64,000 nt of DNA from Pseudomonas bubulae (lineage in GTDB: Bacteria > Pseudomonadota > Gammaproteobacteria > Pseudomonadales > Pseudomonadaceae). A program made the translations under genes and the position numbers. The notes beneath the pieces were generated by a model that was given only the letters and a program-made list of their open reading frames with translations, was not told the origin of the DNA and ran no database searches. Where the stretch lies: positions 620,001-684,000 of the forward strand of contig NZ_UYJA01000001.1 in assembly GCF_900618535.1 (NCBI RefSeq). The letters run 5' to 3'. Shown in pieces: positions 57,497 to 64,000 of the stretch (its first letter is position 1; each line of letters opens with the position of its first letter).

Positions 57497-58708
57497 TTAT
57501 GCTCCCTGAAGTATCAATGCGCCCTGCTCACTCATCACCCCACCGGTGCCTGAGACATATACCGTGTCGCAGCGTTTGAGCTGGCGCTCGCCCGCTTCTC
57601 CGGCAATTTGCGTCACCGCCTCGATCACCTGGCTCATCCCCCCCGCCGCGCCGGCCTGGCCAAAGCTGAGCTGGCCGCCATGGGTGTTCATCGGAAAATC
57701 GCCGCGCCAGGTCAGGTCGTGTTCACGGACAAAGTTCATGCCTTCGCCCTTGGCGCAAAAACCGGCGTCTTCCAGGGTCAGCAAGGCGGTGATGGTGTAG
57801 CAGTCGTAAATTTGTGCCGCATCCACATCGGCCGGTTTGAGCCCGGCCATTGCGAATGCGCGCTGCGAGGCAGGCCCGATAGGTGTGTGCAGCATGTCCT
57901 GGGCATAGGACGGCGACTTGAACGCCAGGTGCTCGCCGAAGCCGGTGATCCACGATGGCCGCTTGCGCGCCCGTGCTGCCACCTCTTTGGAGGCGATAAT
58001 CATCGCGGCGCCACCGGCCACCGGCATGACGATTTCCAGTACATGCAGCGGGTCGGCAACTTTTTTACTGGCCAGCACTTGCTCGATGGTCAGCGGCTGG
58101 CCGTAAAACATCGCTTCTGGGTTGTACTGCGCATTGGTGCGCTGATCGACCGCGATTTTTGCCAGTGCCCGCGGGTCATAACCATATTGCGCGGCATAGC
58201 GCTGGGCGATCATCGCGTAGCCGGTGTTCTGGCCCATATGCCCATACGGCAAGTCGAACTCGGCTTCAGGTGCACCGAACGCTGTGCTGTGGCCGCCAAA
58301 GCGCATGGCCCGGGCCATCCAGCTGGCGTCTTCATCCGGGCCCATGGGCGCCATGCGTGCGGGCAGCACACACAGCACCGCCTGGCACAAACCCAGCTCA
58401 ATCGCAGCGGCAGCGCGCCAGACCATGCCCACCGAGGTACAGCCGCCAAGGTCGACCACTTCGGCAAAATTCAGGCGCAAGCCCAGGTACTCGGCGGCCA
58501 TGGCCGGGACGAACACTGAGGCTTCATGAAAATGCGGGCCATTGATCACCAGCCCATCGAGATCCGATGCCTGCAAGCCGGCATCCTGTAACGCCCGGGC
58601 CGCCAGGTCAGCCACTTGTTCCAGATGGAACATGCGCGGGGCCGTGGCGTATTTCTCCGGTTTGTACTGAGCGCTGCCAACAATGGCGGCATGACCTTTA
58701 AGACCCAT
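57497..58708 (-). CDS. Thiolase-fold protein (SCP-x/Ltp2-like)
   Basis: This 403-residue thiolase-fold protein is of the SCP-x/lipid-transfer branch: VGSAQYKPEKYATAP, VDLGGCTSVGMVW with a cysteine at 90 in the position of the thiolase nucleophile, and NTHGGQLSFGQAGAAGG with the conserved His. The YDCYTI motif is typical of the branch that includes the retro-aldolase Ltp2. The retained Cys90 leaves thiolase chemistry possible. Its neighbour is a DUF35-MaoC fusion, the usual partner of such proteins, so a hydratase-aldolase/thiolase complex acting on a CoA-linked side chain is likely. Confidence 0.82.
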   Translation of the reverse strand: MGLKGHAAIVGSAQYKPEKYATAPRMFHLEQVADLAARALQDAGLQASDLDGLVINGPHFHEASVFVPAMAAEYLGLRLNFAEVVDLGGCTSVGMVWRAAAAIELGLCQAVLCVLPARMAPMGPDEDASWMARAMRFGGHSTAFGAPEAEFDLPYGHMGQNTGYAMIAQRYAAQYGYDPRALAKIAVDQRTNAQYNPEAMFYGQPLTIEQVLASKKVADPLHVLEIVMPVAGGAAMIIASKEVAARARKRPSWITGFGEHLAFKSPSYAQDMLHTPIGPASQRAFAMAGLKPADVDAAQIYDCYTITALLTLEDAGFCAKGEGMNFVREHDLTWRGDFPMNTHGGQLSFGQAGAAGGMSQVIEAVTQIAGEAGERQLKRCDTVYVSGTGGVMSEQGALILQGA

Positions 58709-58745
58709 GGTTTTCTCTCTTTAAAAGTGCAAATCAGGCCGTTCC

Positions 58746-58830
58746 GTGGGAGCGGGCTTGCTCGCGCTGGCACCGACGCGGTTCTGCTGCAAAACCTCAG
58801 TGCCTGTATCGCGAGCAAGCCCGCTCCCAC
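58746..58830. repeat. REPIN (paired REP palindromes)
   Basis: Inverted copies GTGGGAGCGGGCTTGCTCGCG and GCGAGCAAGCCCGCTCCCAC lie between the thiolase-fold gene and the DUF1302 gene, about 37 bp after the thiolase start in the upstream gap. Confidence 0.9.
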
Positions 58831-58848
58831 ACAGGGGCAGGCAAGTCG

Positions 58849-60516
58849 TCAGAACGTGTATTTCATCGAGAACGTGGCGTAGTCACGGTCTGCCAGCGGG
58901 CGGTAGATCGGGTCGGGGGAGCCCAGGTACCCGATATACCTGAGGGATACTTCCAGGTTGCCCAGGTATTTGAAGGTGGTACCCGCACTCAGGCGCCTGT
59001 CCCCCGCCACCCCGGCAATGGTTCCCGACATCGGTGCCGCACCGCTGAATACGTTGGAGAAGGTGAACGGCACTTCAAGGTCCCAGCCCTGGAATACGCC
59101 CGGGTAACTGAACGAGGCGCCCACGGTGTAAGCGCTCGAAGAGCGGGTACGCCAGGCCGTGGCCGTTTTGTAGGTGTACTGATCGGACGGTTGCACGGAC
59201 GGCACCAGCGACGGCAACAGGCCCACACCATCAAGGTTCGGCGCGGCAGAGGTTTCGTCGGCGTGGTCGGCACGCACCGTGACAAACTCACCGGTCAGGG
59301 TGGTCTGGCTGGCCCAGGGGCGGTCCCCCAGGATGCGCATGGCCGACAACTGGAACTGTTGGCCCTTACCCTTGGCCGGCACCGGGCCCAGACCGGTATT
59401 GACCATCACCGGAGCACCGTCGCGATAAGACCACTCCGCACCAAGCTGGTACTCGCCAAGCTTGGTGGTGGCACTGATACCGGTGAGTTTGATGTCTTCA
59501 AAATATTTGACCCGGTAGCCGTTGGCCTTGTAAGCCAGGCCACCGGGGCCTGCCGGTATCGGGTCCCAGCCCACCAGCGCAGTGGCCGGGTTTTTGTCGT
59601 GGTAAACAACATGGAACAGCGATACTTCGAGGTCGGTAATCGGCCTGTAGCGGACCTGAGCACCCCACTGGCCGCTGTCGCGCGGCTCGTCGGTGCCCAG
59701 GTAAGGCACCTTGTTGGCGCCCATATACAAAAATTCGCGGCCCGGGCCGATCACGTCGGAAGTCGACAAAAAGCTGCCCACCGGCGGCAGTTCGGTGCCC
59801 TTCCACTCGTACTGCACATAACCGCCCAGGGTAATTTGCGGGTTGATCCGGTAAGACGCCGAGAACTGCCCCACCGGCAGCAGCACCTCTTTGACCTCAA
59901 CCCCCGGCTGCGCGGCCTTGACCGCATCGGACGGGTTCTGCACGCCGTTGACGCCAGGGTAGTAAAGGCTCTCGCCCCATGACTCGATATGCCGACCCGC
60001 TTTTACGTCGAGCATGGTGTCGTTTTCAAAACGCCAGCCGCCAAACACATAAGCGTCGAGCAGGCGCGTGCGGCCACCGCTGTAGTAGCGGGTGTCACTG
60101 GTGAACTCGTCGTTGTCGCCGTATTTGTTGACGGTGGCCGGTGAATCGTTGTCATTCTTGCGGTGATACACATCGTCGTAAAAGGTACTGGCGCGCACCA
60201 CCGCACCGTAGTTGTCTTTGCGCAGGATCATTTCGCCCAGCGCGCCCACCCGGTTGGTGGTGAGGCTGTGCTGATCAAAGTTGCGGTTCGGATCATCGAC
60301 GTTGACCCCCATCAACCGGCCGCTGGGATTGCCCAGCCGCGTACCGATGCCATAGCTGGTGGTGACCGACCAATCAATCGTGGTGCCGTCATCGAACTCG
60401 ATGGTGTCCCCTGCCCACAGCGGGCTGCAGACCAGCGCCACGGCAACGGCCAGGCCACTGGCCTGGAAGTTGTGCGGGCGCTGCCCTGAACAATTATTGT
60501 TATTTTTATTGATCAC
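58849..60516 (-). CDS. DUF1302 family outer-membrane beta-barrel protein
   Basis: The 555-residue protein has a signal peptide (hydrophobic ASGLAVAVALVCSPLWAG) and then a barrel-like alternation with the DUF1302 opening DTIEFDDGTTIDWSVTTSYGIG. It ends in an aromatic C-terminal strand (DYATFSMKYTF) as outer-membrane proteins do. DUF1302 proteins are often encoded with catabolic clusters for hydrophobic compounds, where uptake is presumed. The start is a GTG at 60514-60516 with AGGAG at the right distance; an ATG at 60570 is weaker. The usual DUF1329 partner is absent in the window. Confidence 0.83.
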   Translation of the reverse strand: MINKNNNNCSGQRPHNFQASGLAVAVALVCSPLWAGDTIEFDDGTTIDWSVTTSYGIGTRLGNPSGRLMGVNVDDPNRNFDQHSLTTNRVGALGEMILRKDNYGAVVRASTFYDDVYHRKNDNDSPATVNKYGDNDEFTSDTRYYSGGRTRLLDAYVFGGWRFENDTMLDVKAGRHIESWGESLYYPGVNGVQNPSDAVKAAQPGVEVKEVLLPVGQFSASYRINPQITLGGYVQYEWKGTELPPVGSFLSTSDVIGPGREFLYMGANKVPYLGTDEPRDSGQWGAQVRYRPITDLEVSLFHVVYHDKNPATALVGWDPIPAGPGGLAYKANGYRVKYFEDIKLTGISATTKLGEYQLGAEWSYRDGAPVMVNTGLGPVPAKGKGQQFQLSAMRILGDRPWASQTTLTGEFVTVRADHADETSAAPNLDGVGLLPSLVPSVQPSDQYTYKTATAWRTRSSSAYTVGASFSYPGVFQGWDLEVPFTFSNVFSGAAPMSGTIAGVAGDRRLSAGTTFKYLGNLEVSLRYIGYLGSPDPIYRPLADRDYATFSMKYTF

Positions 60517-60580
60517 TCTGCCTCTCCTGATTAGCGACTCGGTGGCCGCTTCGATGGGTTCAAGCGTCATTGCGTTGTGT

Positions 60581-61666
60581 TCAAAGCAACTCAAGCGGGT
60601 CGAACTTCACGACTCCTGTCGGGGCCTGTCGATAACGATGCAGCCCTCCTTCTTCCTCACGAACGAGCGCCCCCTCGGCCATAAGGTAATTGGCATGCGC
60701 CAACGTCTCGCCTAGCGCCATCAGCTCGTCGAAACGGCCTGACAGTTTCTTGAACAGCACCGCCATCATTTCCAGCCCGGTGCGCGGTTGTTCGCACGCT
60801 GCCAGCAACTGCTGCAAGTGCTGGCGATGGTGGTCGCGCAACTGGTCCAGGCGCAGATGCAGGTTGTAAAACGGCCGTTCATGGGCCGGTAGCACCAGTA
60901 CGTGGTCGGGGATCGTGCGCAACCGTTCGATCGAGTCCAGCCAGTCCCGCAAAGGGTTGGCCTGAGGCTCGCTGACATACACGGCAATGGTGGAAGTGAT
61001 GCGCGGCAACACCTGGTCGCCGGAGATCAGCAAACCATCGTCCGGCGCATACAGACAGGCGTGTTCCGGTGAATGACCGTTCCCCATCACCACCTCCCAG
61101 CGCCGCCCGCCGATGGTCAACTGGCTGCCCTGGTTCAGCCGGGTAAACCCCGCCACCAGTTGCGGGCGAAAGTGCTCGCCCTGGATCAGCGGCAGCAACG
61201 CCGTCGCGCGCTCGGCGCTGAAGCCGGCCTTTTGATAAAAATCCAGAAACGCCCAGTCCGGTGCCGTCGCTCGCGGCGGGCCATGGTGCAGCGCCTCGAA
61301 CTCGCCATGGGTCATCAGCACCGGGCAACGAAATCGCTCGGCCAGCCAGCCCACCACACCGGTGTGGTCACTGTGAAAATGGGTGCAAATGACCGCCTTG
61401 AGGGGCAAGCCAGCCATGGCTTCGACAAACACCTGCTCCCACACGGCGCGACATTGATCGCTGTTCAGCCCGGTATCCACCGCCACCCAGCCGTCACCGT
61501 GACGCAGCAGATACAGGTTGATGTGATCAAGGCCAAACGGCAGCGGCATGCGCAGCCAGAGCACGCCCTCGGCCACTTCCTGCACCTGGCCGCTGGCCGG
61601 GGCCTGTGGCCAGGGGTAGCGCAGACCGTCACGCCATTGATGGCCTTGAGCGTCGAGTTCACTCAT
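60581..61666 (-). CDS. MBL-fold metallo-hydrolase
   Basis: This 361-residue metallo-beta-lactamase-fold protein has the zinc motif THFHSDHTG, a downstream His (GNGHSPEH) and Asp (LLISGDQVL) that complete the dinuclear site. A helical C-terminal extension (SIERLRTIPDHVLVLPAHERPF onward) is like glyoxalase II-type or acyl-CoA/lactone hydrolases. The start is the ATG at 61664-61666; the open frame runs 141 bp further into the synthetase gene without support. It overlaps the synthetase stop by 8 bp, so translation is coupled. The substrate is probably a thioester or lactone of the pathway (inference). Confidence 0.87.
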   Translation of the reverse strand: MSELDAQGHQWRDGLRYPWPQAPASGQVQEVAEGVLWLRMPLPFGLDHINLYLLRHGDGWVAVDTGLNSDQCRAVWEQVFVEAMAGLPLKAVICTHFHSDHTGVVGWLAERFRCPVLMTHGEFEALHHGPPRATAPDWAFLDFYQKAGFSAERATALLPLIQGEHFRPQLVAGFTRLNQGSQLTIGGRRWEVVMGNGHSPEHACLYAPDDGLLISGDQVLPRITSTIAVYVSEPQANPLRDWLDSIERLRTIPDHVLVLPAHERPFYNLHLRLDQLRDHHRQHLQQLLAACEQPRTGLEMMAVLFKKLSGRFDELMALGETLAHANYLMAEGALVREEEGGLHRYRQAPTGVVKFDPLELL

Positions 61667-63521
61667 GGTCGGCACCTGCAAACGGCAGCAGACCGTTACG
61701 GGCCAGCACTTGCAGGGAGTACGGCTGATAGGTGCGGCTACTTTCATCGCGCACAAACAGCGGATCGGCAAACAACTGCGGCGCGTAACCCTGACGCTGC
61801 AAATCAACCTTGCGCAGCTTGAAGGTGCTGGTCAGGTCCGCCGCCAGTGTTACCCGTACAAACACCGGCGCGGCATAACGCGGCAAACGGGTTTGCGTCA
61901 GCTCATAAAAAGCCTGCGGGTCAAAGCTATGCCCGGGCTGCATCAAGATCGCCGCCATCCCCGCACGGCCTTCGTGTTCAGGTACCTGCACGCCGTACAC
62001 GTTGATCAGTTCAAGCCCCGGCATATCACTCAGGGTGTCGGCCACTTCCAGGGTCGAGACGTTCTCGCTTTTCCAGCGGAAGGTGTCGCCGATGCGGTCG
62101 ACAAAATAGAAATAGCCGTCGTCGTCATAACGCAGCAGATCGCCCGAACTCCAGTAGGCATCACCACGTTGAAACACATCGCGGCGGATCTTGCTCTCGC
62201 TGGCCGCAGTACTGGTGTACCCCTCGAAACGCCCACCGCCTATCTGCGGGTGATCAACGATAAAGCCCATTGCCTCGCCGATTTCTCCCGGTTGGCACAA
62301 CTGGTAAAAACCGTTTGCATCCCGCGGATGGCTGTCGCTTTCCACGTCGTAACGCACCAGGCGCAGATTGGTGCGGCTCCAGTCCGGCACGCGACCACAG
62401 GAGCCCACATAGTTGTCGACATTGATCAGGTTGGCGTTGGCTTCGGTGGCACCCCAGCCCTCGAACACCTGGATCGGGCCAAAACGCTCCAGCCAGCGCT
62501 GCCAGGATTCAGGCGTGAGCCCGGCGCCGAGCATATGGCGCAAACTGTGCTCGCGCTCACCGGTCACTACTGGCTGGTTGAGCAGGTAGCGGCAGATCTC
62601 GCCGATGTACTGGAACACGGTAATGCGGTTGCGGCGCACATCCGGCCAGAACTCACGCACGCTGAACTTGCGCCGCAACACAATGCTCGCACCTGCGCGC
62701 AGTGCCGTGGACGTCACCGAAGTGGCCGCCGCGCCGTGGTACAGCGGCAGGCAGCAGTAAAATACGTCGTCACAGGTGGCCCCCAGGGTGACTTCCATCA
62801 CGTCACCCGAGGACAACCAGCGCATATGGCTATAGCGTGCCGCCTTGGGCAGGCCGGTGGTGCCCGAGGTAAATATCAGCAGTGTGGTGGTTTCGGCCGT
62901 AATCGCCGCACGCACGTCACGGGCGAAGACCGTGGCCGGGGCAGCGGCGACGTGCTGTTCAAAGTCAATATCGACAATGGCCGGCAGCTCGCCGTCAAAG
63001 GGGTTCAGTGCATCGTTGACCAGCCACAGCGGGACATCGGGCAAACCTTGAGTGCCCAGCAGATTGGCCAGGCATTCTTCGCCCACCACCACCGCCCTGG
63101 CCGCCGTGGATTGCAAGGCATGCACCAGTGGCTTGCCACTGACCTGGGTGTTGATAAACGCCACCACCACACCGAGCTTGACCAGTCCGAACCAGCTGTA
63201 GAAGAACTGCGGACGGTTCTCCATGGCAATCGCGCAAACATCCCCGGGGCGCAGGCCCTTGGCGTAAAACACATGGGCCATGCGATTGGCCTGGGCTTCC
63301 ACGGCGGCGTAGGTGACACGCTGCTCGCCGTCGATCAAAAAAGGCCGATCGGGGAATGCACGGGCCTGCCCTTCAAGACGGTCGGCCAGGGTATACAGGT
63401 CCGCCGGTTTGATCTGGCCGCTGGCCGCAGAACGCAAATCCAGCAGTGCCTGGGTCTGATCACGGGGCACGGGCTGTTGTCTGACTGCCGTCAGGGTGCT
63501 GATGCGGGACATGTCGTTCAT
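61659..63521 (-). CDS. AMP-forming acyl-CoA synthetase (FATP/very-long-chain type)
   Basis: The 620-residue adenylate-forming enzyme has the P-loop TTLLIFTSGTTGLPKAA, the A5-type GWGATEAN and the hinge region YWSSGDLLRYDDDGYFYFVDR with RWKSENVST, the layout of the FATP/ACSVL branch that activates bulky or very long carboxylic acids, including bile and steroid side-chain acids. The start is the ATG at 63519-63521, sharing ATGA with the upstream reductase stop. An ATG three codons on is possible. It probably primes the cluster's substrate with CoA. Confidence 0.9.
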   Translation of the reverse strand: MNDMSRISTLTAVRQQPVPRDQTQALLDLRSAASGQIKPADLYTLADRLEGQARAFPDRPFLIDGEQRVTYAAVEAQANRMAHVFYAKGLRPGDVCAIAMENRPQFFYSWFGLVKLGVVVAFINTQVSGKPLVHALQSTAARAVVVGEECLANLLGTQGLPDVPLWLVNDALNPFDGELPAIVDIDFEQHVAAAPATVFARDVRAAITAETTTLLIFTSGTTGLPKAARYSHMRWLSSGDVMEVTLGATCDDVFYCCLPLYHGAAATSVTSTALRAGASIVLRRKFSVREFWPDVRRNRITVFQYIGEICRYLLNQPVVTGEREHSLRHMLGAGLTPESWQRWLERFGPIQVFEGWGATEANANLINVDNYVGSCGRVPDWSRTNLRLVRYDVESDSHPRDANGFYQLCQPGEIGEAMGFIVDHPQIGGGRFEGYTSTAASESKIRRDVFQRGDAYWSSGDLLRYDDDGYFYFVDRIGDTFRWKSENVSTLEVADTLSDMPGLELINVYGVQVPEHEGRAGMAAILMQPGHSFDPQAFYELTQTRLPRYAAPVFVRVTLAADLTSTFKLRKVDLQRQGYAPQLFADPLFVRDESSRTYQPYSLQVLARNGLLPFAGADHE

Positions 63522-64000
63522 GGCGCCACCGCCTCGGCCAGCGGGTAATCGCTGTAGCCTTCCGGGCCAGGTGAGTACAGGGTCTTGCGGTCGAAGCGGG
63601 CAAGGGGCAAGCCCTTGCGCAAGCGCTCGACCAGGTCCGGGTTGGCAATAAAGTGCCGGGCAAACGACACTGCATCGCCCTGCCCGGCCTGCAGCGCGGC
63701 TTGTGCCGATTCGCCGTCAAAACCGTCATTGAGGATCAGGCCGTTGCTGCAATGACGCTGGGCCAGGGCAAAGGCATCCAGTTCCGCCAGCGGTGAGCGC
63801 ATGATATGCACATAAGCCAGGCCCATCGGCTCGGCGGCCTTGCACAGGGCAACTGCGGTGGCCAGCGGGTCTTCGTCATCGATATCGTTGAACGGATTGC
63901 CCGGGCACAGGCGCAAGGCGACACGCCCGGGGCCAATAGCCGAAGCCATCGCTGCCAGCACCTGCTGCGGGAAGCGCACGCGATTTTCAACACTGCCACC
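63518..64000 (-). CDS. Old yellow enzyme-type flavin oxidoreductase, C-terminal part
   Basis: The gene runs off the right edge; about 160 C-terminal codons are present. They read in frame to the last base, including GSVENRVRFPQQVL, a conserved OYE block, then LNDGFDGESA, SFARHFIANPDL and a tail GPEGYSDYP that is typical of NemA-like alkene reductases. Such enzymes use FMN and NAD(P)H to reduce activated C=C bonds; steroid-1,4-dien-ones are substrates of some. It is translationally coupled with the synthetase. The N-terminal half is outside the window. Confidence 0.85.
   Translation of the reverse strand, partial: GGSVENRVRFPQQVLAAMASAIGPGRVALRLCPGNPFNDIDDEDPLATAVALCKAAEPMGLAYVHIMRSPLAELDAFALAQRHCSNGLILNDGFDGESAQAALQAGQGDAVSFARHFIANPDLVERLRKGLPLARFDRKTLYSPGPEGYSDYPLAEAVAP

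Noticed and set aside
61665..63548. 627-codon plus-strand frame opposite the acyl-CoA synthetase
   Set aside because: It mirrors the synthetase reading frame almost end to end and shows no family features; the minus-strand enzyme has clear adenylation motifs.

Overview
The window reads as chromosome of a fluorescent-group Pseudomonas. The evidence is GC-rich coding, REP/REPIN palindromes with the GCGAGCAAGCCCGC core in intergenic spaces, and runs of genes whose order I recall from Pseudomonas genomes (pepN-DUF2797-yeaC-rhomboid-phosphatase-nadK; nfuA-cti-metH-cysI-DUF934-sohB-phosphatase-SCP2-phosphotransferase-SDR). No tRNA, rRNA, CRISPR array, integrase or transposase gene was seen.

Layout. 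1-7 kb holds housekeeping genes: the 5' end of pepN, DUF2797, YeaC, rhomboid protease, metallophosphatase, NAD kinase, DUF1853, cytochrome b561 and a PLP-dependent deaminase. 7.1-9.1 kb is an AT-richer gene for a secreted M60-type zinc metalloprotease. 9.4-12.4 kb has a PBP2 (mrdA-type) gene away from rodA and a membrane-anchored TPR protein. 12.5-19.6 kb is a signalling island: a receiver, a receiver-kinase, a receiver-less CheB, a CheR, a 1158- to 1165-residue CHASE3/GAF hybrid kinase with three receivers, and a divergent receiver. 19.8-22.2 kb is a cobalamin-riboswitch-controlled cobalt/B12 operon (cbtB-cbtA-cobE-cobM). nfuA and cti follow, then the B12-dependent metH behind a candidate MetR operator.

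29-44 kb is a conserved core segment (metH, DUF2970, a 37-residue membrane peptide, cysI, DUF934, sohB) interrupted by two large minus-strand toxin loci. The first is a 2173-residue dermonecrotic-toxin/LRR/NEL-type E3 ubiquitin ligase-like protein with three LRR blocks. The second is a homologous protein split over two overlapping reading frames (713 and 997 codons), with the break at a run of five G. Both keep the NEL CxD catalytic motif. A third toxin-like gene, an orphan Rhs/TccC-like protein with an unrecognised 320-residue C-terminus, lies at 48.6-51.6 kb.

51.7-64 kb is a minus-strand catabolic cluster. It encodes an IpdC-like flavin oxidoreductase, a crotonase, an IpdA/IpdB-type CoA-transferase pair, an HsaC/BphC-type extradiol dioxygenase, a DUF35-MaoC fusion next to a thiolase/aldolase-fold protein, a DUF1302 outer-membrane protein, an MBL hydrolase, an acyl-CoA synthetase and the end of an old-yellow-enzyme reductase. 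The IpdA/IpdB/crotonase/IpdC order matches the bacterial steroid C/D-ring pathway as I recall it, so a steroid- or terpenoid-like polycyclic substrate is my best inference. Assignments come from reading translated sequences, not from database searches.
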